Shown here piece after piece: positions 1 to 15,000 of a stretch of DNA of 64,000 nucleotides (positions within the stretch are counted from its first letter, which is position 1; every line of letters starts with the position of its first letter). Where the stretch lies: NCBI GenBank assembly GCA_964023205.1, contig OZ026835.1, positions 20,969,817-21,033,816 of the forward strand, read 5' to 3'. Position numbers and translations under genes: made by a program. The stretch is from Lutraria lutraria. Taxonomy: Eukaryota; Mollusca; Bivalvia; Venerida; Mactridae. The notes below the pieces were generated by a model, which did not search any database, was not told the origin of the DNA, and saw only the letters and a list, made by a program, of their open reading frames with translations.

Positions 1-3000
1 AAGAAAGAACAAGCAGCAAGTTGATGCATCACACCACAAGTCAGTAAGGTAGAGGCACCCACAGCAGTCTCAGCAGCTCTTGTCAGTAAACTCTGTAGAC
101 AAGAAGAAAGTAACATCACTTTGAGTAGAATTACATTTCTGCATTATAAGATTTGCAGTATGAAAAGAACTGTACTGAAAGAAATGTATTATTTATCTGC
201 CATTTAACAGTCTATTCGATAGCTACAGTCATTTCAGAGTTGCCCTAGAGAGATGGAATAAAAGATACAGCCCATCCAGGCATTTATATCCCTATTCTAA
301 TATCGAGTTTCGAAGTTCTTTATCATGCCAGTGTTAAAGCACTAGCAAACACATCATCCCATTCCTGTGATTTTCTAGCTGAGATTCGAACCCATGACCT
401 TACAAGTGGTAGTCTGCCATGTTACCACTAGAACACAGGTTTCACTGCATATTCAGATGTGTCGTTACTAAATATCTCATACAAAGAAGTATAGAATTAC
501 TCACCAATTTTGATTCATACAGGTATAAAACTTTAAGATGGTCCATATTTCCAGCTAGTACAGACATTAACTTCTCATCATCAGCTGACAGACTATCAAC
601 AAGATGCTGTAGATAACCTTTGGAGGAGATGTATGTCAACCATTGATTGAATTTGTCCAGTTGTAGAATACAGTCTAGTACTGATAATGCTAACATCTGA
701 AACAAAATAAAAATGTTAAAAAAAATGACAACCAAACATAAAAAAACAGCAAATAATAATCTTTTAACTAGGACTTGTCCACTGAAGGGAATCTTCAACA
801 TGTCAAAAAGTGCAAACAGCAACCAATTTAATGCCATTAAAAAGTCAAAAAAGCATTTAAAGATAGTTTTATAATACCGATATAAAATCTCAAAGTCTAA
901 AGTTCAAAGGCTCAGTTGTTTCAAGTACTAAATAAATCAACTCACTCTTCCTACATCTAAACCATCACATGCATCTCTACATAATAAATCTATAAATGCA
1001 TCTCCGTAAGTCAATATAGTTGAAACATTTTCTTTCTGTAATTGTTCATACTCTGTCTCAGACGAAGCCATCAATCTAGCCTCTATACTACTGGATGTTT
1101 CTTCTGAAAATAAAAAGACTTTGTTGCTGCATTTTTCTATTTCAAAAGCATTGCTAAGATAACTGAAATTATTGTCACATAAACTGTTCATTGAATAGGT
1201 TAACATTATTTTTAGCACAAAATAGATATTTGCAGTAATAAGATATTGTAAAAGACTTCTGTGAGTTTCCTGTCATGATGTACCTTAAAGTAAGTTCAGA
1301 CCAGGAAAGGGTAGGGAAAGTTCATCAGTCAAGTATGAGTTGGTTCTCTTTTGAACAATCTTGATGTAAGTAGGTACTGACAGTAAAACTAAACTATCTA
1401 CTTATAAAGAATATTATTCGATCAATCACAAGAAGTGAACACCTTCATATGTGAGACCTGAGCATAGTGAATTCAGTTACAATTTTCTAAACAGGAGTAT
1501 AAACACCAACAGCCAGAGTCATTTGGCTACTGATAAAGGAAGACCCAAGGCAAGAAAAGCCAGGGTAGAACCACCTAACTTCCTCCAGTTCTTATAATAC
1601 CACAATCCTGCCTCAAATGTTCAAAACCTTGAGGTGCTGAGTACATACTGGCAGGCTGAGGAATGAAGTGGTGTTATACTACAAAAGTCATTATCATGTT
1701 TATGTAATGCTTACACAACCAAAATATAAAAAAGAGCATGGGCTTTAATTTTTTTGTTTATTTTCTTTACTAATAAGTATTTGCTCCTAACACATGAATA
1801 AACGTTTCCCAGGATTTCTGCTGATCATGTCTTATACACAGGTGTGACCTATTGTTAATTGTATAGAGTGATTATCATTATGGTGTATATCATTACCTTG
1901 CAGATGTATGTTGGAGACTTTGGGTTTGTTGGCTATCTGAAGATGATACAACAAAGCTCCATATAACTTGGCTCTTACTCTCTGCTGACCTCCACCTGTA
2001 ATATATGTAACAACTTAAAATTCCAGTAATTTCTTACTTTAATATTTGATAGCTGAGCTCTGGAAAACACATTCATTAGTGTTTAGATCCAGAATGAGTC
2101 TGAAGTAAATTAAGGTATGATGTCTAACATGACATTTCATGATTCTGTGGGAATACTTTCATTAATCCATCTACGTCTATGATATCATCTCTATACTCTT
2201 AGAAAATTACAGGATTGAGCAGGAAAATATTCAATATTCCAACACAATGTAAGGATAATCATAAACACTAGATACTGTTATCTCACAAGTTCACAATTAA
2301 ACCAAAAATATCCTACCAAACTATTTGAAAGCAAGCTATGACTATTAATCCTTTAATGACTGGAAGCCCAAGGACAACAAAGTACCAAGTAAAATCCATA
2401 CTGATTTACATCAAATAAACAGCCATTATGCCAAACTAACCACAATTGTGGTTGAAAAAATTGGGAAAATGAAATCATAATATATAAATGTAAAGTATGT
2501 ATTTACACAAAATAAAAGTACAAAACTAGTGTCCACAATGTTGATGAAAATCTTCCATACTATTATATACAAGTAAATGAAACTCACTTGATCTGAGTAT
2601 ATGTTCAATCAGACCCCTGAGTACAATCTGAAGTGATGTGGCAAACAAGGTTCGTGACCCTGAGTTTGACCCCTGACCCCAGGACACTGAGGTACCAGCT
2701 TTCTGTGAATTATCTAGCAAGGTAACATATCTTGAGTCTCTCTGATCTTTTTCTGAAGGTTCTTGATCTTCAGTGAGGAAACATTGACGAAGATTGGCCA
2801 ACAATGTGAGAACCACACCAGCAACAGGGGCAGTTAACTCTGGTAAGGCATTGTCTTCAGCTAACTGAAATATAATCATCACGAAACTATATACTCTTTA
2901 TGGGGCTTATTTTAATTTTACTGAAGGCCAGCTGAGCAAAAAGACCATAACTTCAGCCCCTTTATTAGTGAACTTGGATATAGAACAGAACAGATATAGA

Positions 3001-6000
3001 GAAGAATTAGATACAGTCAAGTATTTATCATTTTTACCTGAATACATCCTACTTTATTTGTTAAGGTAAAAGTGAAATATGGATAAAAATGTAATTATCT
3101 GAATTTCTCAGGAATTCACTATCAAAGTATTCTACTGTATTATGATACTTGTGAGAATTGCACCATTACCTTCATGAGTAAATCTTGTAACAGTTCAAAC
3201 AGAACAGTCTGTCTAGTTTCTCCCTGTAATAGATCACTGGGACAAGCTGTCAGTATAATCTCCACAACATGTCTCCACGAGTCAAAGGCTTGATGTTTAG
3301 AATATAGACTCTGACACACTCTGTTACGTTCTATCACCATTCCAAGTATACCTTCTATCTCCTGAAAGAAACATACAATTCCGTAAAACACTGATATCAT
3401 ATTGTATTCAAAGTGTCTGTACACTTGATTTGACAGGACCTGGTGAAACAATCATGATTTCTTCTTCAAGATAGGTCTGGAAAGTTTGTCAAATTAAAAT
3501 CAATATCTTGTTTACGATCTTTGACCATAAAAAGTTTTTAACGTTACTGCTGCATAGTTAAGCAACCTGAAAAAATTACTGTGCATGCACAATTGAGCTT
3601 ATTTATATTGGACATAAATTCTATCAGATGAAATAAAATATACCAAATCTTTACACTGAATGACATGATCATCATAAACATACAGTCAACCCTGTGAACA
3701 AAGGCCAGCCATGGGAAGGACAAAATATGGCCTGTATTAACAAGTGACCTTCATTCACAGGTCATTTCAATTTAACACAGTTATTGTTACATTTTACAGA
3801 GGGAAATATAATGCATTTTCATTTTTTAATACCTGCAAATTGTTGCTTAGAAATATCCTGACCAGTTTCTAAATATTCATTATATAAAAAATAACAAAGG
3901 GCCATAACTCATTAAAATTTACATGGACAAAACCTATTGTGGACATGCACAACTTAGCAAACTACTTATCACTTCTAAGAAGTTTCACTGAATTCCTGCA
4001 TGTAGTTGCTGAGAAATGGTACGGGCAAAATTTACCTAATTGTATAAAATAAAGGGCCATAACTCAGTGAAAATTAATCCAAACAAAACCTGGTTATTGC
4101 ATGCACAACTTGGCTAACTGTTTATAACTTCTGTGAAGTTTCATTGAATTCCTATGAGTAGTTACTGAGATATTGTATATACACTGTATAAAAAACAACA
4201 AAGGGCCATAACTCAGTGAAAATTTAACCAACCAAGACAAGCTTAAAGCATGCACAACTAGCTTAACTACTTATCACTTCTGAGAAGTTTTATAGAATTC
4301 CTGGCAGTAGTCAATGAGAAATAGTCCGGACAAAATTTGCCTATTTATACTGTAGAAAAAAACAAAGGGCTATAACTCAGTGAAAATCAATCCAAACGAA
4401 AAATGCTTTAAGCATGCACAGCTAGGCTTACTACTGATCACTTCTGTGAAGTTTAATTGAGATCCTGTGAGTAATTGCTGAGAAATTGTCCGGACAAAAT
4501 TTGCCTATTGTATATACTGAATAAAAACAACAAAGGGGTATAACTCAGTAAAAAATTAATCCGAACGAAAAATGCTTTAAGCTAGCACAACTAGGCTTAC
4601 TACTGATCACTTCTGTGAAGTTTCATTGAAATCCTGTAAGTAGTTGCTGAGAAATTCTCCGGACAAATTGTGTCTACAGACGCACGGACCGACCGACCGA
4701 CCGACCGTCAAGCGTGAATCCAATATAGCCCCCATATATTTCATATCTGGGGGTATAATAATCAATGACAGGTGTCCCTTTATTGGGAGGTGGCCGCAAA
4801 CACAGGTTTGACTGTACTTACTTAAATTTATCCATCCATCAATCTATCCATCCAATTTTATTAATAAGATTTTTTTTCATTGTCCAAATTGAAATTTAAC
4901 AAATACAATCATGCTAAGCATTTGTACAATAAACATAAAGTTTCAGAGATAATAGAATGCTAATAAAGGACAAGAGACAGTGTAATTGTACATACCTCTA
5001 GTATTCTCTGTCTCTCACCAGTCATTGTATTGCCTTGTAAGTTATTGAGTTCATTCACTAAGATCCTGTGTAAAGCTTTTACATCATAATAGGTAACACC
5101 TTCTTCATCTTTTCTTTCAATACTAGCAATAACTTGTTGTATTAAGCGCATGTCAAAGAATTCTAGGTGCACCAGTTCAGGATAATCCTGACCAAATTGG
5201 ATTGTGTCTAGTATACTCATGATACGACGTCTATACTGACGACCTGCAAAAGCAATATGATGCATTCAATATACATTAAGTACCAGTATACGATTACCCT
5301 ATATATTCCATAAAGAAAAGATATAGAAAAAATAACCAAGTCCCATAACTGCCCAAAAATATGTGATAACAACGAAACTCAATATAGGTAAATGGTGTTG
5401 GTGCTAGATGAAACAGTTAAATGTAGTATAAACAATCACTATATGACCCTGCATCAGGAGATGCCGGGGGCAAAAAACATTACGCACCCAGTGGGTGACT
5501 AAAGCTTTCAAAATTGATTGTCATCAGGTCATGAAGTCTTTCAAGGTTGTCAGACAAAATTAAGCCCAATAATGATTGATATATTGATTGATATACAAGA
5601 GTTAAATATTCTGATTAAAGGAGCTGACATGTCAGCACAATTGTATATTTTGTTAGACACCTATTAGCTTAAACAAGGCCTTCAGATACTTCATTCAAGC
5701 AATCATAACTGAATAATGGTAAAAGGGACATACAACCAACCATAAATCTACTTCAGCAATGTTTTAATGCCAAGGGGGTTTTATGATATACAGAATAAAG
5801 TTATGAAGAAGTTAATAATATAAATGAGAAATGGCAGGTCAGCTACTTCAGTCAGTATATAATACCTTTGACAGTTCTTGTGTAGTGTGATGATGACATG
5901 TCTCCCAGTCTGGAGGCTGAAAAATACTCTGATTCATCTGGCCCTTGTCCTACAGGTTGTAACACTGAAATTATCACAATATGATTCTATAATCAGAATT

Positions 6001-9000
6001 AGTTTCCATTTAGAATTGTTTCCAGCTGTTATAATGCTTCAAGTATGAGAATTCATGTAGGAACAGAATGTAACCAGAACTTTTTATTCCAAGTGAAGTA
6101 TGATAAGGAGTCAATTTTTTCAAACAATCTACATTATGATGTATGACTGTTGACTAATTCGTTCTCTAGATACTGGTCAGACAAGTGTAGTGTTGAAGGT
6201 CACAGTAACCTTGATCTTTGACCTAGAAACCTTAAAATCAATCGGGATCATCTACATGAAAACACCAACTCCCCAATCAAGTCTGAGGACCTTCAAAGGG
6301 GGACATAATGAAGCCTTAAAATCATAACTGATTAACGACAAATTATGTATTTGTTAACTTTTAATATCTACTATGTATTTACTTACCAGATGTTTGGTCC
6401 TCATCATAGTCATCTAGGATCAGCTTCATAAGACGTTGTGTATGAGACCTCTGTCTGTTCATTGATGTAACTTTTAATTCTACAGCAATAGTCTTCAATA
6501 ACCAAGATTGATGATTCATCACAGAATATGCTATAAATAATAGAATTACAGAGTTATCAATCTCAATGGCCATACCATTTTACATAAAATTACCAAGTCA
6601 TGTGTTGGCTTAAACAAAAAATATCACTCCACACAGCCAAGACAGACAAAAAAGTTAAAATTTTGCCATATGTCAGCATGTTTCTATCAATACTAACCCA
6701 CCGTGTGGATGACCCATTCTCAGACTGTATAAAATTGGCTTCCATATTAGTAAGGTATTTAATTTAGTGGTTTCATTATAGCTACTATCTGCCTAAAAAT
6801 TGACAAATCACATTATACACAAAGCATTCTGGTTTGAAAAATATTGCATTTCAATGTTTAAATACACATTCAGATCAATTATGCTTTACAGATTGACATA
6901 TGATTAAAATCTACATTGTCATGATTAATTTAGAAACACTGAAGTGCTAAATATGAGATTTGAGTTTTTAGAAAGATCCCAAGTTTTAAAACCAGTAAGT
7001 GTCTGTCCTCTGGTATAATAATAGTTCATTGTCTTTTGCATACACTGGCTGGGCATAATTATGGGTATAAAAATAACTTAGCTATTGTTAAGAGTCTAAT
7101 AATTGTTTCTTTCACTTACTGTAGTTCTTTTGTTCATAAGGAATATGTTGTAACTGACGGTACAGGAAGTCATGTGATGTCCTCAGATATCTCAATGTTG
7201 GTAAAGATGTGTCCTTATTTGCTGCTAACATATATATCAGTCTGTATCCCAGCTCAGCAAGTTTTGGAGTATCAGTGAGACATTGAGGCTCGGAACCAGC
7301 AGCTAAACCTCGAGTTAAAATGGTTAATACAGAATGTAAGCAAGTCTTTGGTGAACCAAGGACACCTGGAAAATTGAAATAAAAACAAAGCTTTTATTTT
7401 AAACAAATCATTCCATATAACACATATATCAATAAAGATGATAATAATCAAATCATTCATATAAAGAAATGAAAGTCAAATGAAATCAAACTGTAGTGCA
7501 GGCAATATAAAAGTATTTTATTCTGTTTTTGTAATAATTTTTTCAAAGCACTAGCTTGAACAAAAAAGGGCCGTTGAAAATAAACAATTTACTGCAAGCC
7601 CAAAATTAATACAACATTTTGAGAACATGCACTAGCCGGAATAGAAGTTTACTAGCCCTGAGGAGGTAGCATTTATATAGGTTGCTGTGTTCAATAAACA
7701 TATGTATGCCCCTGCTGGCAGCTTGACTTAACCTCGGACAGATAGACAGATAAGACAACCATTAAATGCCCAAGCATTATTTGATGAACAAATTTGTTTG
7801 TTTTTCCAAAAGTTGGCAACTGTTAAAAAAAGTTTCAGATATACTTTTTAGAGAAGGAAAAATAAACACAACTAACCCTGATCCTGAAGATTAGTCTTGC
7901 TAACAGGTTTACGTAGTTCAAATCCTAGCAAATAATGAGCCATGTTCGGTGCAGGTTGTTCTAAAGATTTAATCATTAGTTTCAGTAAACATTGCCTCGT
8001 AGAGTTCTGTACTTGATTGTTGGACATTTCATTCTCCTCACTTTGTTCATCCGCACCATCTTCCTCAGATTCTTCAACGTCCATACAATCGACAAAACCA
8101 TGAAGTATTTGTTCACTCGTATCCTGCATTACAGAATGAAATACTCTACTGAACTTTAATTATCCGTCAGCATGGTCTTCTTTGACATTTTGTGATATTT
8201 GTGTACTGATATATGGCTCCATTACAAGCAATGACATGATATTAAAATTCAAGAAGTGCTGTTTTTGTTGAGCTATGTCCATCAAACATATCTCTTAACC
8301 AGTAACTTAAAGGAATTTCAATTTGAAGACCATTTATCTTTGTATATTTTCTTTCATATATTCTTTTCAATAAGTTGAATGTCATACCAACAGCCAACAT
8401 TTTGAGACTTTTCTAACTTTAACAATGAAGGAAGTACACAAGCATGTGAGAAACATCAACCTCTCATATAAAGCTAGCTGGACAGCTACCTCACATGAAA
8501 TTTGTCTGGTCCTGCTCACAGCAGTAAGAGACGAGACCATGAAGGCCCCCTCAAATTGTGTTTGTAGGATTTAATCATACAATATACAATACAAACTGAC
8601 AGATGATTCTTACCTTATTTTCTGTGAACAAAGTGACAAGATCGGACTGAACAGTACTGGATCGGCTGACCATGTATAATATTCTAGCTGCTGACAGTGA
8701 ATGTTCCGACATCTCATTGTTAAATATCATATACCTAAATAAATAGCAGTGACTGAATAAAAAGGTAAACAACATAAAGATGGACTATACAATCTATAAC
8801 AAGTAATACATATAACACATTTACACAACTCTATATGCAGAGCTTATTACTTCATGTCATTTTAACGACGAATCTGTCAATTATACACTTCTCTAAAATC
8901 AAATAATAGGAATTTTTTACCTTCATTACAATTTATCAAATTAATGTGACAACTGGTCCTTGTACAACTTTACAATTCTTAAACTATTCAATCTCTTAAC

Positions 9001-12000
9001 AACAAGGGTGTAAAATCTTTTAAAAAGGCAGACGTTCTGCAGGACGACTAGATACAAAATGCTAGTCAGAAAGTATAAAAAAAAAATTTTTTGGCAGATG
9101 ACAGATTTAAACAAACTGCGTTTCTAATGTGAAAACTTGCATAAAAAATATGGTCAGTGATGCAATAATGCATACCAATCTACACACCCTTTTTGCTACT
9201 TTACTGACTTAAAAGTATGCATGTCAGATTGATCTGCTGACCAGATCAGCAAATCATTAAATACATCAATCTGAATAATTACAGTTAATCATATATATTA
9301 ATATATATCAAAACAAGCAATAAACCTCAATTTTTAGTTAATAAGCTCATGATCAACCTACTTAGCAACTGTTACTATGTAGTCAGCCTTTCCAGTTCTC
9401 TGATTGAAGCCCAGTAATAGTTTATCCATTGGAGTGACCAGGATAGAAGAACCACTGTCTCTAATCATGTCTACAAACTGTTCCTCTTTCTCTAGTACTG
9501 TCTCAATCAATTGTAAGCATGATAATGCTGCCTTTTCCAGATGTTCCTGACCTGCAATTAGATATTACAAGAGTAAGTTCAATAGCATATACAGTCAAAC
9601 CTGTTTTAGCAGCCACTGACAAATAAAAGCCAACCTGCGAATAATGGCCATTTTAAAAAAAAAATCTATTTAGAAAAGAATGACCTCCAAATATAGGCCA
9701 CCGGTCAATTAAGGCTACATTTTGTCTTTCCCAAGGGTGGCCCTTGTTCACAAGTTTGACTGTAAATGTATTTAACTCAAAATCTTACTAAATGAGCAGC
9801 AATTACAGCATTCACCTTTGTTTATACAAAAGGTCTTCAATCTAATAATTGTTTACAAACACAGATTTACTTATCAAGTGAAACATAAATAAGGACTAAT
9901 ACAGTTTTGCCAAAAAACTAAAACTTCAATTTAGCATCAAATCATATATATCAATTGATATTAACTGACTGACGCATTGATGTTAAGGATGTCCACTTGT
10001 AATAAATATATGCTAATTTCAAATCAGATGCATAAAGAGACATACAAAAACCTTGCAAGTAGTCTTGGTAGGGTAAATAAATTACTGAATTCATAATTTA
10101 ATATCAGAGCCTTTGTAAATCATTACTTAAACATGATGAAAGGACGCTGAAGACTTTAACATACCTGGTATTGTAGTGTAAGTTTCAAAATGTTTCATTG
10201 AGTCATCGAGGATGCGCAATACCTGTAATGTTAATAACCAGCATTGTACCCACATAGTAATGTATTTGTTAGTATAAAGTACATGTCGTCCTATATTTAA
10301 ATTCCAAAATGTGGAGACATGGTGTAAATGATTCAACAGAGAATATATTCAACAGAGAATATATACAAGTATTTACATAAACTCTGTTCATTTTATATAT
10401 TTAATACATTTACTGTATGTGATTTTAACTTAAGAAATCCAATCAATTAATCCCGCCTGAGATAATCATATCAATACATATCTTAGATGTAAGGCAAGCA
10501 ACTTAAGTCATAAAGTGGGAAAATTGCGACAAGAATAAGCCGAAGTCATGTAAGTTGGAAAAATGTGACAATAGTAGAATATTTTACCATCTGAAACAGT
10601 CTACTGTCCTTGAGAAGTTGTATCATCAGAGTATAACCAGCTGGTTTATTGACCACCACAGATTGACCAGCACCTGTGTCCACTATCTGGTCAGTGAAAT
10701 CATCTGAGTGGATATCATAATCCTTCAGTAATTTACACAGTATACCGACAGACAAAGCAGCAATCTCCCACTAAAAGACAGAAAACATGAAATACAAATA
10801 AGTGTATTCAACAACATAGCCATAGATCACAATAAGTCATACCCTCTAGTTTTTAAATACTACAAAAAATCAACATTTTTTTCCTAAGGATGAAGCCCAC
10901 TCACATTGTTCTCATGCTTTAAGAGTGACCATTAATATGACACATAAAACAAAATTGACCACCTAATCATTGACTTCAACAGTCATAATTGTAAGTATAG
11001 AACTATTGTCAAATGCTCTATGCTTTAATTCTAATAGAGATCTTAAGTTGTAATTGAGACTTTTATATTGCTAACAGTATAAACTAACAATTAATCATTA
11101 TTTGAAATGAAAGGCATCTAAAGATCACCAAACTTACAGTAAACACTAAATATTGAATTTATATCAATTCAGATTCAAAGTAACATAGATATCAATTCTT
11201 AGCTTACCTTTTCTGCAGGGTTTTGGTAAGCTCTGGCCCCGAATTTCAAGAAGACGTCATCTCTGATATAATACAAGTAGGGATCAAAACCAGGTGCGCG
11301 GGTTCCCACACCTAGCGCAGCAGGTATAGGCGTGTCAGTTAGCACAGATAGGAACTCCAGGAATGCACGAGTGATTGGATATTCTTCATTCCTTGACTCC
11401 ACCTCATCAAGTTCCACTTGAATCCCTCCGGCAGCCTTCACCTTGGTTTGATTCACAGTTATCAGAATCTGTAACAGATAACAATTTTTAAGGAAAATTT
11501 GCATGTCCATTATTTTAGCTTGAACATATTAAACTGATTCCTTTTTACCGAATTCTGTAAACTTCCTTATAATATTTAATCAAACAATAACAGATCAGAT
11601 AGCTTATTATCTCGCATTTACAGGAAATAAAAGAAGTTGTATAGTAGCATAATTTCAGATATTACCAATTTTCAAATGGTTGACGGGCATTAGACAGTAG
11701 AATCCAGCTGAGGATATATTTCCAACAGGATGTTACAGTTATCCCACAGAAAAAAAAGAAGAAAATGGCATTTATTATTTTATATTCCACAACAATAATA
11801 CCTCAAGGGATTCCATTGAGTATACAACTGAGCAGTAGATTTTGTATTTTGACATAAAGAAAATCAGCTTAAAGGCCCATTAGCTTTTTGAATTTAGTAA
11901 AATAGAACGATAAATAAAATTATTGTAAAATGTAAGAAATATATTTTATTTGCCCTAAAACATATTTACACAATACCTTTCTTTAGCCACATCTTGTAAA

Positions 12001-15000
12001 AATGTTGTCAAGATGCTTTTTCTTATTTTTTGCAATATCATTGAAAATAATACTGTGCTATATTTCTATATGTACTTTGTGATTAAAAAAGAAAATTTTT
12101 GATTGTTTTAATTGAAAGTAAAAGTCAATTTCACTGATAAGACATCTCTCTAGGTAAAATAAGATCTACTTTAATTTTAAAATCCAAAAAGCTAATGGGA
12201 CTTTAATGGTTGAAAAATAATTATTACTACCCATACCTGTGAGGCTTCTAAAGTTTTCCACATATTGGCAGCATACTCTGGAGTTCTGGATAAAGCAGCC
12301 AATGTCTTCAAAAGTTCTGACTTCATATCAGGTGGTACATTACAACTGACCAGTCCAAATAACAACATGACCACAGCCCATTGTGGGTTCTCTGACACAG
12401 CAATACGACAATTCTCACTCTGTTACAAGACAAACAATACTTTGGTACAGAAAGATTAACAATTTGGGATCTGACATCTCCAAAATACTCAGAAAAATCT
12501 GTAACTTACTTCACATCTTTGTGAGAGATCTACCTAAATAATGGACACTTTATTTATCCTAATAAGGTCAGGGCCTTTTTTTACAGGTAGGGGAAGGGGC
12601 CTTTTCCTTAAATTTGGGGAAAATAACACATAGTTTTTGCTAAAGGGGAAGAAATAACTTAATGTAAATTGAATTTTAGGGGAAAACTGCATGACTATAA
12701 AGAATTTTCCTGAGGGGAAGATGCCTGTTAACGGCCCCTGCTATAGAAGGAAAAAAAGCCCTGAAGGTGCTTATGAAGATAATATGAAATAGCTATACAT
12801 CATACCACAAATCATACATATTTTACATGCCTCTGTGGTCAAGTGGTTATGATCTCTGACTAGTTATTACTAGGCCTTCACTGCCGTTAATCCAAATCCT
12901 ACCGAGGACCAGACAAATTAGCTAGCTAGCTCACAGAAGACGGATAGTTTTACCAAAGTGTACACCTGGGGTCTTCATCCATCATAAAAGGTCACAAAAT
13001 AACCCTGGCTGTTGGTGCAACACAAGATAAGATACCAAAGAAGAGAAAACATACACACTAACCTGTTCACATACACGGCGTACAAGCTGTAAAACAGATA
13101 CCAATCCTTCCAACTCCTGCGGGGTAATCACTCGACTGTGTAACCTATAACTGGTAGATGGATCGGCACCATGAGGAGTTTCACGTCTCAAACTGTTGTA
13201 ATATTGATTCAAGGATGAGAAGATATGGTCCCATGATACTGTACTAGAAGTACTCCCTGGAACAAACATGACAAAACTTATCTAGATGTCAAGAATAAAC
13301 CAATACAATCAAACCAGTGAAGAAAGTCCACCATTTTAAAAGACATGATATGACCCTTATTGACAGGTGGCCATTTGGAGGTTATTTTGTTCTGAATAAT
13401 AAATAATGGTTTTAGAAAGAATGGCCTTGTTCACTAGGTGGCCTTTATTCGGAGGTGACCTCTAACACAGGTTTGACTGTACATAAAATAATCAACCAAA
13501 TAATCGGCAATATTCTTACTTTTCAGGCTTCAAACTCCAACAAGGCTGGGAAAAAATAGTCATCTTTATATGAACTTGACCAAAATATAGCAGGTCACAA
13601 CACTTCTCTTATTCCCCCCAAACATTCTCTCAGGAGGGACCAGTCATCTTTAAGATTTCTTTCTTAGGATTTTATAAGAAACTTTAGGATTAGCATAAAC
13701 ATAGGGTCAGTTGGGTAATGATTAACACCACTATTCTTTTCTGGTCAGAACAAACAACCACTGATACTACACCTACTCTTTAAAAAAACAAGATGTGTTT
13801 TATAAACACCGTGCCCCCTCCGGTTGCCCTTTTTGAAAACGCACCTGTAGTTCCTGTAGAGATTGTCATGATGAACCAAGATATGAAGTTTGATGATTGC
13901 AGGTGATAGCATTTTGATTTAATAGGCAAGGTTAAATTTCGGTACAGGCAAACAAAGGGCCGTAAATCTGCTAAAAATGATCGAATCACAAAACCCTAAC
14001 AATATGTGCTGGTGAACATGGTGACAATAGTTCTATCAAAGTTTGGTAAAAATCCCTTCAAAAATACAAAAGTAGTTGCAAACAAAAGAGTATTTCTCTA
14101 TATATTACATATGCACAAAATAAACAAAGGGCCATAACTCCGTCTAAATTTATCGAATCATAAAACCTTTACAACATGCATTGGGTATCTTGATAACAAT
14201 AGTTCCATGAAAGTTTTATCAAAATCCCTTGAGAAAACAAGGAAAAAGAGTACTTTGCTGTTACAATCACACAAAATAAACAAAGGGCCATAATTCCGTA
14301 AAAAATGATCGAATCACAAAACCCGGAATATATGTGTGGTGGTTCTTGCTAACAACAAGTCTGTGAAAGTTTCGTCAAAATCCCATGAAAAATATAGGAG
14401 TAGTATTCTAAAAAAAAATGTCGTTTTTTTTTAAACAAAATTACCCTGTGACCTTGACCTTTGACCTACTGACCTGAAAATGCACAGGTCCTGTAGAGGT
14501 TGTCATGAGGAACCTACATATGAAGTTTGATGGATGTAGGTGCAGTCGTTTTGATTTTACAGGCAAGGTTAAAGTTTGGTACAAACAGACAAACAGAGAG
14601 GCCAAAAACAATATGCCCCCGATCTATCGATACGGGGGCATAATAAAAATCACCATCTCGGCCCAACCACTTCCATATTTCAAACAGTCAAGAAATAAGA
14701 TGTATAAGACTAAAGAAGCACATAAAAAACTGCCACAAAACTGCAATATTTGCAGAATAATATTCTGAATAAAAACCTTACCATTCATTCTAAGTAGATT
14801 ATAACAATGTTGTGCACATTGAACAGAGGAGGATAATCCAGTCAACATCTTGATGTAGGGAACATATAATGACGCTGGAAGTAAATCTCCAGCCATACGT
14901 ACAAACTTGTACAAGGCAACCTGCAAGACAATAGTTCTATCAGTAATGATCAAAACATACATAGATGTATATACTGGTACATATAAAACTGGTTTCTTAA

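Larger units (their letters stand above)
1..6530 (-). other. NUP205: NUP205 exons 22-30 (about residues 1091-1590; last exon cut by window edge)
   Basis: The exons are 6387-6530, 5866-5964, 4996-5243, 3170-3361, 2588-2864, 1897-1995, 946-1103, 505-696 and 1-92 (partial). Exon 22 carries ELKVTSMNRQRSHTQRL, almost identical to human. Exon 25 carries WRHVVEIILTACPSDLLQGE. Exon 28 carries LLCRDACDGLDVGR. Exon 29 carries YISSKGYLQHLVDSLSADD and YESKL. Exon 30 begins SLLTRAAETAVGA and stays open to base 1. Exon 23 (PVGQGPDESEYFSASRLGD region) aligns with the poorly conserved human linker before the KVRRKILNILDSI block, so it is supported mainly by splice sites and phase. Confidence 0.92.
7120..13256 (-). 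other. NUP205: NUP205 exons 13-21 (middle solenoid, about residues 530-1090)
   Basis: The exons are 13063-13256, 12237-12419, 11208-11468, 10588-10770, 10165-10222, 9362-9551, 8614-8734, 7877-8123 and 7120-7365. Exon 14 carries SELLKTLAALSRTPE. Exon 15 carries EVESRNEEYPITRAFLEFL and APGFDPYLYYIRD, among the best conserved blocks of the family. Exon 20 carries LLGFELRKPVSKTNLQD after an acidic stretch (about residues 939-961, VEESEEDGADEQSEENE) that is longer and more acidic than the human counterpart as remembered. Exon 21 carries LRYLRTSHDFLYRQLQ. Exon 18 ends in phase 2 at a GTAGGT donor, which is less canonical than the others but is fixed by the reading frame into exon 19. Confidence 0.92.

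Noticed and set aside
4688..4708. ACCG microsatellite as an independent feature
   Set aside because: It is the usual end section of the neighbouring array-bearing element and is described there.
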